Source of the DNA: Clostridiaceae bacterium UBA6085
Lineage (GTDB): Bacteria; Bacillota; Clostridia; Clostridiales; Clostridiaceae
DNA length: 20,668 bases
Assembly (NCBI GenBank): GCA_002428605.1
Contig: DIXH01000083.1
Coordinates: 1 to 20,668, forward strand
Reading direction: 5' to 3'
Every line of letters begins with the position of its first letter. Within the stretch, counting starts at the first letter, position 1. Positions 14,374 to 20,668 of this stretch are shown here, piece by piece. Position numbers and translations under genes: made by a program. The notes beneath the pieces are model-generated. The model searched no databases. It was not told where the DNA came from and saw nothing but the letters and a program-made list of their open reading frames with translations.

Positions 14374-15043
14374 GTTTGATTCTCCTTGGAATATAGTACG
14401 GTTCTCCCGCCAATTCGATTGTATATCTGCCTATTCAGGCTGTATAGGTACCCTTCACCATATTGACTCAAAATTTCCATTCCGTTCACCCTCTATTCAT
14501 CCAATCCCAGCTGCATTTTAAAAGTCACACTATCTTAACAATACGTATACGGAAAAGCTACCGTTTGTTCTGAGTCGCTTCATCCTGTGTTAACACCTTA
14601 ATGGTAGCATTAATACACTAAACATAAAGGGTAAGGTTCAAGTCCAAAGTTGCCCGGAAACAGCTTCTGACTCATCTGTACCTTTATGGAAATGTTTCTG
14701 AAAATGCAATGCTCCATCGGGAATAGCCGCTCCATAGATCCTTACTCAGGCACGATGCCGGGAGAAGTGGATCATTGGCTGCGAAGGCCTGGAAGTTGCA
14801 GAAGAAGGTAAAGCCCTTCCGACATTTCAAAGCATTCAGTCAGGGAAGAAGGTCTTAAGTATCCCGTAAAGCTTCCCTGGCATACGAAAAGGCCGCCTGA
14901 AAGACAGACGGGTGAAGGCTGCACAAGCCCGAAACCAGAGTATCTTCAGGCGGTTTCACTATGCAATCCGCTGAGGGGAACAAGAGAAAATCAGGAAATG
15001 GAAATTCTCAGGGAATTTTGATACTTAAACGTCACTTTTTCTG
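14374..15043. other. Long intergenic stretch without a recognisable gene
   Basis: No frame here has a good start, ribosome binding site and recognisable product. One plus-strand frame is open for ~68 codons (about 14812-15020) without a start, and may be decayed coding sequence. The region holds adjacent palindromes GTGTTAACAC (14587-14596) and TTAATG-GTAG-CATTAA (14598-14613), and inverted repeats at 14841-14879 and 14893-14953. A loss of former genes or an unannotated RNA would both fit. Confidence 0.5.
14841..14953 (+). repeat. Two consecutive inverted repeats, possible structured RNA
   Basis: CAGGGAAG/CTTCCCTG (14841-14848, 14872-14879) is followed by CCGCCTGAA/TTCAGGCGG (14893-14901, 14945-14953). 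The second encloses a further GGCT-GCACA-AGCC hairpin. I could not match these to a riboswitch or RNA family. Confidence 0.4.
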
Positions 15044-15072
15044 TTGTAATTTCTCCTGACATGCTTTAAAAT
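15044..15072 (+). promoter_or_regulatory. Predicted sigma-A promoter upstream of dapF leader
   Basis: TTGTAA, 17 bp, TAAAAT. Transcription would begin near 15080 and meet a terminator at 15131 before dapF. Confidence 0.5.
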
Positions 15073-15130
15073 ATACCTAATTTGTTTCCGGATGATGTAT
15101 CAAATCGGAAGCAATCAGTGAGTTTTACCC

Positions 15131-15166
15131 AACGGCGGGCCCAAGGCACCGCCGTTTTCTTTTTTG
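15131..15166 (+). terminator. Terminator in the dapF leader, possible attenuator
   Basis: Perfect 8-bp stem AACGGCGG/CCGCCGTT (15131-15138, 15149-15156) followed by TTCTTTTTT. It lies between a predicted promoter and dapF on the same strand, with no gene in between, and 53 bp before the dapF start. It therefore either ends a small RNA of about 80 nt or works as a regulated attenuator. Confidence 0.8.
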
Positions 15167-15209
15167 TTATATATTTTCTATATCAATCAACTATTTTGGG
15201 GAGGTTACC

Positions 15210-16049
15210 ATGGAATTTACAAAAATGCACGGTGCAGGCAATGACTACATATACTTCAATTGCCTCGAGAACATGATCGAAGACCCTGAAAGCCTTAGCA
15301 TCAGGCTCTCAGACAGGCACTTTTCAATCGGCGGTGATGGCATTGTCCTTATATGCCCGTCAGAATCCGCTGATGTCAGGATGAGGATGTTCAACGCGGA
15401 TGGTTCCGAAGGAAAGATGTGCGGCAATGCCATAAGATGCGTAGCAAAGTACATCTATGACAGAGGGATTGTAATGAATGAAGACATCAATGTCGAAACC
15501 CTATCAGGAATAAAGAAGATCCATGTGTTCGCTGAAAATGGAAAAGTTACTGCAGCAACGGTAAACATGGGCAAGGCAGCAGGGCTTACAGCAGACGAAA
15601 TTACGATTGAGGAAGGCAAAGGAAAATTCCTCATCAGCTATCCAATAGAAGCTGCAGGTGAAACCTGGAATGTCACAACCGTATCCATGGGAAATCCTCA
15701 TATCGTGACCTTCGTTCCTGAAGTAAAGGAACTTGACCTTATAAAGATAGGTCCGTATTTTGAGAACAGCCCTCTGTTTCCAGAAAGGATCAACACAGAA
15801 TTCGTGAGGGTAATTGATCGCACTACCCTTGAGATGAGGGTCTGGGAAAGAGGAAGCGGCGAGACCCTTGCATGCGGAACAGGTGCATGCGCGACAGTTA
15901 CCGCAGCGGTGCTTAACGGCTATTGCGACAAGGATACGGATGTAACAGTCAAACTTATAGGAGGTGACCTTGTCATAAGGTACACCGACGATGCGGTATT
16001 CATGACAGGAAATGCAGTCGAAGCCTTCAACGGAATTATTGAGATATAG
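15210..16049 (+). CDS. dapF: Diaminopimelate epimerase
   Basis: Converts LL-diaminopimelate to the meso form for peptidoglycan and lysine, without a cofactor, through two active-site cysteines. The 279-residue product matches the family length. Motifs: FTKMHGAGNDYIYF (3-16), FNADGSEGKMCGNAIRC with catalytic Cys71, MGNPHIVTF, and GSGETLACGTGACA with the second catalytic Cys222. GGGGAGG lies 5 nt before the ATG. The gene sits 9 bp ahead of dapL in one operon, so substrate production by DapL and its use by DapF are co-expressed. A terminator-containing leader precedes it. Confidence 0.97.
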   Translation: MEFTKMHGAGNDYIYFNCLENMIEDPESLSIRLSDRHFSIGGDGIVLICPSESADVRMRMFNADGSEGKMCGNAIRCVAKYIYDRGIVMNEDINVETLSGIKKIHVFAENGKVTAATVNMGKAAGLTADEITIEEGKGKFLISYPIEAAGETWNVTTVSMGNPHIVTFVPEVKELDLIKIGPYFENSPLFPERINTEFVRVIDRTTLEMRVWERGSGETLACGTGACATVTAAVLNGYCDKDTDVTVKLIGGDLVIRYTDDAVFMTGNAVEAFNGIIEI

Positions 16050-16058
16050 GAGATAGTG

Positions 16059-17246
16059 ATGAAGATAAACAGCAACTACCTAAACCTTGAGGAGAGCTAC
16101 CTGTTCTCCACAATAGCCAGAAAGATAGAAGAGTATCAGAAAGATAATAAGGACGCAAAAATCATAAGGCTCGGAATCGGAGATGTCACACTCCCCCTTG
16201 CTGAAGAAGTCATAAAGAGCCTTCATAAGGCAGTTGACGACATGGCCGACAAGAGCACCTTCAAGGGCTACGGACCTGAACAGGGCTATGGATTCCTGAG
16301 GGATGCGGTAAGGGACTACTACGGAAGCTATGGAGCAAAGCTTGAGTCCACCGAGATATTCATAAGCGACGGAGCCAAGAGCGACCTGGCCAACATCCTT
16401 GACATATTCCATCATGACAACAGGGTGCTGGTACCGAACCCGGTGTACCCTGTATACCTCGACACCAACATCATGGTCGGAAGGGATGTCACCTTCATCG
16501 ACGCCAACATGGAGAACGGATTCCTGCCGCTTCCTGATGAAAGCATACCCGCTGACATAATATACCTGTGCTCGCCTAACAACCCCACAGGAGCGGTATA
16601 TACAAGGGAAGCACTTGAAAAGTGGGTGAGCTATGCACTAAAGTGCAATGCTGTCATACTTTTCGACTCCGCCTACGAGTCATATATAGTGGACAAGGAC
16701 CTGCCAAGGTCCATATACGAGATAGAGGGTGCGAAATCCTGCGCTATAGAGTTTAATTCTCTTTCCAAGACAGCAGGCTTCACCGGAACAAGGCTTGGAT
16801 ACACAATCGTCCCTCATAGCCTGGTCTTTGAGGGAGTGAGCCTCAACAAGCTTTGGTTAAGAAGACAGACCACCAAGTTCAACGGTGTTCCTTATGTAAT
16901 CCAGAAGGGAGCAGAGGCTGTATTTACCGAGGAAGGACAAAGGGAGATCCGAGCCAACATCGAGTATTACAGGGAGAATGCAAGGATCATCGCCGAGACC
17001 CTTGACTCACTTGGCGTATGGTACACTGGAGGAAAGAATTCACCTTACATCTGGCTCAAAGCCTTTGATGGCATGACCTCCTGGGAATTCTTCGACTACC
17101 TCCTTAATGAGGCAAACATCGTAGGAACTCCCGGAGCAGGTTTTGGGGCAAACGGAGAAGGCTTCTTCAGGCTTACAGCCTTCGGCAACAGGGAAAATAC
17201 CATAGAAGCGATGGAAAGGCTTAAGAGGCTGAGGAATAAGGCATAG
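16059..17246 (+). CDS. dapL: LL-diaminopimelate aminotransferase
   Basis: PLP enzyme that makes LL-diaminopimelate directly from tetrahydrodipicolinate with glutamate as donor, bypassing the acyl steps of other DAP routes. The product (395 residues) begins with the DapL-typical NSNYLNLEESYLFSTIARKI. It shows GIGDVTLPL, YLCSPNNPTGAVY (169-181), ILFDSAYESYI and the Schiff-base lysine Lys237 in FNSLSKTAGFTGTRLGY. A GTG at 16056 is in frame, but the ATG at 16059 sits at a better distance from AGGAG (16048-16052). Second gene of dapF-dapL; a strong terminator follows 6 bp after the stop. Confidence 0.96.
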   Translation: MKINSNYLNLEESYLFSTIARKIEEYQKDNKDAKIIRLGIGDVTLPLAEEVIKSLHKAVDDMADKSTFKGYGPEQGYGFLRDAVRDYYGSYGAKLESTEIFISDGAKSDLANILDIFHHDNRVLVPNPVYPVYLDTNIMVGRDVTFIDANMENGFLPLPDESIPADIIYLCSPNNPTGAVYTREALEKWVSYALKCNAVILFDSAYESYIVDKDLPRSIYEIEGAKSCAIEFNSLSKTAGFTGTRLGYTIVPHSLVFEGVSLNKLWLRRQTTKFNGVPYVIQKGAEAVFTEEGQREIRANIEYYRENARIIAETLDSLGVWYTGGKNSPYIWLKAFDGMTSWEFFDYLLNEANIVGTPGAGFGANGEGFFRLTAFGNRENTIEAMERLKRLRNKA

Positions 17247-17252
17247 CAATCA

Positions 17253-17283
17253 GGGCACGGGTAACCGTGCCCTTTAATTTTCT
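17253..17283 (+). terminator. Terminator of dapF-dapL
   Basis: Perfect 8-bp stem GGGCACGG/CCGTGCCC with a GTAA loop (17253-17272), followed by TTTAATTTT. Confidence 0.92.
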
Positions 17284-17323
17284 CTCATTAATCAACAATG
17301 CATCCTTCTCAAACTCCACATTA

Positions 17324-17360
17324 AATTTGTAAGTTTTAATATTAATTTAATTTACAAATT
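17324..17360. promoter_or_regulatory. Palindrome over the -35 box of the RHH-clpB operon
   Basis: AATTTGTAA (17324-17332) and TTACAAATT (17352-17360) are perfect 9-bp arms, 19 bp apart. The right arm overlaps the predicted -35 box, so a bound repressor would block the promoter. The RHH-like protein encoded just downstream is an obvious candidate. No CIRCE or CtsR-type heptads are present. Confidence 0.5.
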
Positions 17361-17379
17361 AATTAATTAGAGCTATTAT
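17351..17379 (+). promoter_or_regulatory. Predicted sigma-A promoter of the RHH-clpB operon
   Basis: TTTACA (17351-17356), 17 bp, TATTAT (17374-17379). The -10 lies in the first copy of a tandem duplication; the second copy repeats the -10 17 bp downstream. Confidence 0.6.
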
Positions 17380-17404
17380 ATTCTCAAAGCTATTATATTC
17401 TCAA
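17371..17404 (+). repeat. Perfect 17-bp tandem duplication in a promoter
   Basis: AGCTATTATATTCTCAA occurs twice head to tail (17371-17387 and 17388-17404), ending right at the AAGGAG ribosome binding site. It duplicates the -10 region and lengthens the leader by 17 nt. Confidence 0.9.
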
Positions 17405-17416
17405 GGAGTGATCCTA

Positions 17417-18049
17417 ATGAGTAAAAAGATATACAGCCTTCTTCTGTCTGAGGATGTCATGAACCTTATTGATGCCGAATGCAGAAAAAGCGGAAAAAGC
17501 AGATCATCCCTCATTGACGGCATACTGTCAACCGCATATATGAAGGACCATCCTAAGGCAAGGCTTCCGGACCTTCTTGAGAGCCTGGCGGGGCTGCTAA
17601 GCCTTGAGGATGCACAGGTCTCTGTACAGAGGCTCCTCCAGGATGCCATCGAATTCCGTACCAGCATACCCTACTCATATCAGCCTAAGATCGTCTACAG
17701 GGTCAGGTTTGTGACATCAGATTCCGGCACTTCAGCATTCATAAGGATCGCCACGAGGACTACATCAGCTTCGCTTCTTACAAAGTTCTCTGAGCTTTTC
17801 AGGGAGATATCGGCACACGGAGTCGGAAAGGGACGGCAATACCTGCACATAATCGCGGAATCGGGTATAGGGCAGTATGAACTGAGAAAGGATTATCCTA
17901 AATCAGCTTCATCAGACCAGATAGCGAATGACCTTTACAGGACCTTCAGCTGGATAATGGATGCGATGAACAGCTATGTCGGAGAAAGGCACGATACTGA
18001 CGATTTCCAGGTGATTCTGGACTTCCTGGACAAAAGATACAGGATTTGA
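17417..18049 (+). CDS. Ribbon-helix-helix-like protein of unknown function, upstream of clpB
   Basis: A 210-residue protein that I cannot assign to a named family. The first ~42 residues have the pattern of a ribbon-helix-helix DNA-binding domain: strand KIYSLLLS (4-11), helix EDVMNLIDAECRKSG (12-26), then SRSSLIDGILSTAY (28-41). The rest is mixed, with a helical segment (LLESLAGLLSLEDAQVSVQRLL), a basic beta-rich part (YRVRFVTS, FIRIATRT) and a C-terminal helical tail ending in DFLDKRYRI. A GTG at 17408 is in frame, but the ATG at 17417 has AAGGAG at 8 nt. It precedes clpB by 15 bp in the same operon, under a promoter with a palindrome over the -35, which suggests autoregulation and control of clpB (inference). 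Confidence 0.75.
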   Translation: MSKKIYSLLLSEDVMNLIDAECRKSGKSRSSLIDGILSTAYMKDHPKARLPDLLESLAGLLSLEDAQVSVQRLLQDAIEFRTSIPYSYQPKIVYRVRFVTSDSGTSAFIRIATRTTSASLLTKFSELFREISAHGVGKGRQYLHIIAESGIGQYELRKDYPKSASSDQIANDLYRTFSWIMDAMNSYVGERHDTDDFQVILDFLDKRYRI

Positions 18050-18064
18050 AGGAGTGAATTTAAA

Positions 18065-20668
18065 ATGAACAACGAACAATATACACAAAATGCATTGATT
18101 GCTCTGCAGGAAGCGGTAAGGTCAGCAGTCGCAAATGGAAATTCAAGGATCGAGCCTGAACATTTCCTTTCTGCCCTTTTATCTGATAACGACGGGCTCA
18201 TCCCCAACATACTGAAGGCAATGGAAATAGACGTAGTGAAATTCACAAGGTCTTCTGAAGAGCTTGTTTCACGCCTGCCGAAGGTATCCGGATCCACAGG
18301 CGAACCCTCGCTTTCCATGGATGCCAACAGGGTACTTATGGCAGCCGAGAAGGAAATGGACAAGATGGGAGATCACTATATAAGCGTTGAGCATATCATG
18401 CTCGGTCTTATCGATAATTCCGGAAGCAGTCTCAAGAAGCTCTTTGCCAGTTTCGGAATCATAAGGGACAGCTTCCTTGTAATGCTCAGGAAGATACGAG
18501 GCAACAGGACCGTGGATACCGACAATCCGGAAGGCACCTACGATGCTCTGGCAAAATACGGTACCGATCTCGTCAGGATGGCTAAGGATAACAAGCTGGA
18601 TCCGGTAATCGGCCGGGATGAGGAGATAAGACATACGATAAGGATCCTTTCAAGGAAGACAAAGAACAATCCTGTCATGATCGGAGAGCCCGGTGTCGGA
18701 AAGACGGCAGTTGTAGAAGGCCTTGCACAAAGGATAGTAAGAGGTGACGTCCCGGAAAACCTCAAGAACAAGACTGTGTGGTCCCTGGATATGGGAGCCC
18801 TGGTAGCCGGTGCCAAGTATAGGGGTGAATTCGAGGAAAGACTGAAGGCTGTCCTTGATGAAGTAAGGAAGAGCGAAGGCAGCATAATCCTTTTCATCGA
18901 CGAGCTCCACAACATAGTAGGTGCCGGAAAGGCGGAGGGCAGCATGGATGCCGGCAATATGCTGAAGCCTCTTCTTGCCCGCGGTGAGCTAAGGTGCATC
19001 GGTGCGACCACACTTGACGAATACAGGAAGTACATAGAGAAGGACTCGGCTCTCGAAAGAAGGTTCCAGCCTGTGATGATCGACGAACCAAGCGTCGAGG
19101 AGACTGTTTCGATACTGAGGGGACTCAAGGAAAGATACGAGATATACCATGGAGTGACAATCATGGACTCCGCCCTTATACAGGCTGCTGTGCTGTCCCA
19201 CAGGTATATTACAGAGAGGTTCCTACCGGACAAGGCAATAGACCTGGTCGACGAAGCCTGTGCCCTCATCAAGACAGAGCTAAATTCAATGCCAACCGAG
19301 ATCGATGAGATCAAGAGGGACATCATGGTGCTTGAGATCGAAGAGGTCTCAATGCAGAAGGAAACTGACCCTCACAGCATAAAGAGGCTTGAATCCCTGA
19401 GGCGTGAGATTGCAGAGAAAAAGGACAAAATGGCTGCCCTCACATCCAAATGGGAAGATGAGAAGTCAAAGATAAAAGGACTCAGCTCAATTAAGGAAGA
19501 GATCGATGATGTCATGCACAAGATCGATGAAGCGGAAAGGACCTATGACCTTAACAAGGCAGCTGAACTTAAGTACGGCCGGCTTCCTGAGCTTGAGAAA
19601 AGGCTTGCCGAGAAGAAGGAAAAAATCGGGGATTCAGGGAACGCCCTTCTCAGGGAAAGTGTCACCCCTGAGGAGATTGCAAAGATAGTATCAAGATGGA
19701 CAGGAATACCGGTATCCAAGATGGTTGAGGGTGAGCGAGAAAAGCTTCTGAGACTCGATGAGATACTCCACAAGAGGGTCATCGGTCAGGATGAGGCTGT
19801 ATCAAAGGTTGCAGATGCCATCATAAGGTCCAGGGCAGGAATCAAGGACCCTGACAGGCCAATAGGCTCCTTCCTGTTTCTCGGGCCCACGGGAGTCGGA
19901 AAGACTGAGCTCGCCAAAGCCCTTACTGAGGCTCTTTTCGACAGTGAGGATAACCTTGTGAGGATCGATATGTCCGAGTATATGGAGAAGCATTCAGTCG
20001 CAAGGATGATAGGAGCCCCTCCGGGTTATGTGGGCTACGAGGAGGGAGGACAGCTTACTGAAGCAGTAAGAAGGAAGCCCTACTCGGTCATACTTTTCGA
20101 CGAAATCGAAAAGGCCCACAGGGATGTGTTCAACATAATGCTGCAGATACTTGATGACGGAAGGATAACCGATTCACAGGGTAGGACAGTTGACTTCAAG
20201 AATACCGTCATAATACTCACGTCCAACCTGGGCTCGCAGTACATCATGGAAGGAATAGACAACAACGGAAGCATTACGAAATCAGCATCTGACATGGTAT
20301 TCAGGGAGCTAAGGTCCACCTTCAGGCCGGAATTCCTCAACAGGCTTGATGACATAATCCTCTACAAACCTCTGAATAAGACTGAGATCAGGACCATAGC
20401 CGGCCTGATGATCAGGGAACTACAGGGAAGGCTTTCGGGCAGGGATATCACACTCAGCCTTGACCAGTCTGCTGAGGACCTCATCATCGAGGAGGGCTAT
20501 GATCCTATCTACGGAGCAAGACCTCTCAAGCGGTACATTCAGTCAAGCCTTGAAACGCTTCTCGGAAGAGCGCTGATATCAGGCGAAGTGACTGATGGTC
20601 AGGCAGTTGGCATTACTGCAGCCGATGGAAGGCTTGCAATAAAACCTGAGTTTGTCACATCAAATATT
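18065..20668 (+). CDS. clpB: ATP-dependent chaperone ClpB, 3' end cut by the window
   Basis: Hexameric AAA+ disaggregase that works with DnaK/DnaJ/GrpE to rescue aggregated proteins. The frame is open for 868 codons to the window edge with no stop, close to the normal full length. Order of parts: Clp N-domain repeats (about 5-145); NBD1 with Walker A GEPGVGKT (207-214) and Walker B ILFIDELHNIVGAG; a coiled-coil middle domain (about 400-530) rich in Glu/Lys, which separates ClpB from ClpA/ClpC; and NBD2 with Walker A GPTGVGKT (607-614), the pore loop GAPPGYVGYEEGG and Walker B VILFDEIEKAH. The D2 C-terminal domain with YDPIYGARPLKRYIQ follows. AAGGAG lies ~10 nt before the ATG. The neighbouring RHH-like gene shares its operon. 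Confidence 0.96.
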   Translation, partial: MNNEQYTQNALIALQEAVRSAVANGNSRIEPEHFLSALLSDNDGLIPNILKAMEIDVVKFTRSSEELVSRLPKVSGSTGEPSLSMDANRVLMAAEKEMDKMGDHYISVEHIMLGLIDNSGSSLKKLFASFGIIRDSFLVMLRKIRGNRTVDTDNPEGTYDALAKYGTDLVRMAKDNKLDPVIGRDEEIRHTIRILSRKTKNNPVMIGEPGVGKTAVVEGLAQRIVRGDVPENLKNKTVWSLDMGALVAGAKYRGEFEERLKAVLDEVRKSEGSIILFIDELHNIVGAGKAEGSMDAGNMLKPLLARGELRCIGATTLDEYRKYIEKDSALERRFQPVMIDEPSVEETVSILRGLKERYEIYHGVTIMDSALIQAAVLSHRYITERFLPDKAIDLVDEACALIKTELNSMPTEIDEIKRDIMVLEIEEVSMQKETDPHSIKRLESLRREIAEKKDKMAALTSKWEDEKSKIKGLSSIKEEIDDVMHKIDEAERTYDLNKAAELKYGRLPELEKRLAEKKEKIGDSGNALLRESVTPEEIAKIVSRWTGIPVSKMVEGEREKLLRLDEILHKRVIGQDEAVSKVADAIIRSRAGIKDPDRPIGSFLFLGPTGVGKTELAKALTEALFDSEDNLVRIDMSEYMEKHSVARMIGAPPGYVGYEEGGQLTEAVRRKPYSVILFDEIEKAHRDVFNIMLQILDDGRITDSQGRTVDFKNTVIILTSNLGSQYIMEGIDNNGSITKSASDMVFRELRSTFRPEFLNRLDDIILYKPLNKTEIRTIAGLMIRELQGRLSGRDITLSLDQSAEDLIIEEGYDPIYGARPLKRYIQSSLETLLGRALISGEVTDGQAVGITAADGRLAIKPEFVTSNI

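Noticed and set aside
15080..15166. T-box or lysine riboswitch before dapF
   Set aside because: No GGGTGGNACCGCG-type T-box and none of the lysine riboswitch core sequences could be found; only a terminator and a small hairpin are visible.
17284..17416. CIRCE or CtsR operator for clpB
   Set aside because: Neither TTAGCACTC/GAGTGCTAA nor repeated GGTCAAA heptads occur in the promoter region.
18538..19326. 262-codon minus-strand frame opposite clpB
   Set aside because: Shadow of ClpB NBD1; serine-rich with no ribosome binding site or family motif.

Overview
The window looks like a low-to-mid GC anaerobic member of the Clostridia (Bacillota). The grounds are the strong GGAGG-type ribosome binding sites, frequent AGG arginine codons, a TupABC-type tungstate transporter, lysine synthesis through LL-diaminopimelate aminotransferase (DapL), and an anaerobic GlpA-like FAD oxidoreductase cluster. 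No rRNA, tRNA, CRISPR array or intact insertion sequence was found.

Left edge (1-434, minus strand). This is the most unusual part. A partial reading frame at 1-143 encodes the PLMP/RRXRR N-terminus of an IscB-family protein (RNA-guided nuclease ancestral to Cas9) that runs out of the window. The ~275 bases upstream of it hold many hairpins and have the position and look of an IscB omegaRNA (HEARO RNA). The expected guide segment falls on the last bases of moeA, so the element sits directly behind the moeA stop codon and reads in the same direction as the operon.

Tungsten/molybdenum block (430-4830). tupA-tupB-tupC-moeA form a tightly packed minus-strand operon, preceded by a promoter and a ~100-nt structured leader that may be a Moco/Tuco-type riboswitch. 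mogA is divergent, with its own terminator. Together they import tungstate (or molybdate) and insert it into molybdopterin.

Catabolic block (4831-9475, minus strand). A CoA-acylating (methyl)malonate-semialdehyde dehydrogenase and an iron-dependent alcohol dehydrogenase form a two-gene operon behind a consensus sigma-54 (-24/-12) promoter. The adjacent upstream gene encodes a CBS-PAS-AAA+-Fis sigma-54 activator, insulated by its own terminator. A palindrome ~90 bp upstream of the promoter is a plausible activator site. A route from a 3-hydroxyacid through its semialdehyde to an acyl-CoA is a reasonable reading.

FAD oxidoreductase block (9544-13448, minus strand). A GlpA-like oxidoreductase with a C-terminal [2Fe-2S] domain, a second FAD/NAD oxidoreductase and a DUF1667 protein overlap one another and lie behind a FadR-type GntR regulator. 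A 65-bp interrupted palindrome spans the ribosome binding site of the first gene.

Middle (13449-15209). A small membrane protein (plus strand), a PhnB-like VOC protein (minus strand) and ~835 bp without a recognisable gene, holding several inverted repeats and a promoter-terminator leader in front of dapF.

Right part (15210-20668, plus strand). dapF-dapL (lysine/peptidoglycan precursor synthesis) end at a strong terminator. They are followed by an operon of a ribbon-helix-helix-like protein of unknown function and clpB, which is cut by the window edge just before its expected end. The promoter of that operon carries a palindrome over the -35 box and a 17-bp tandem duplication.
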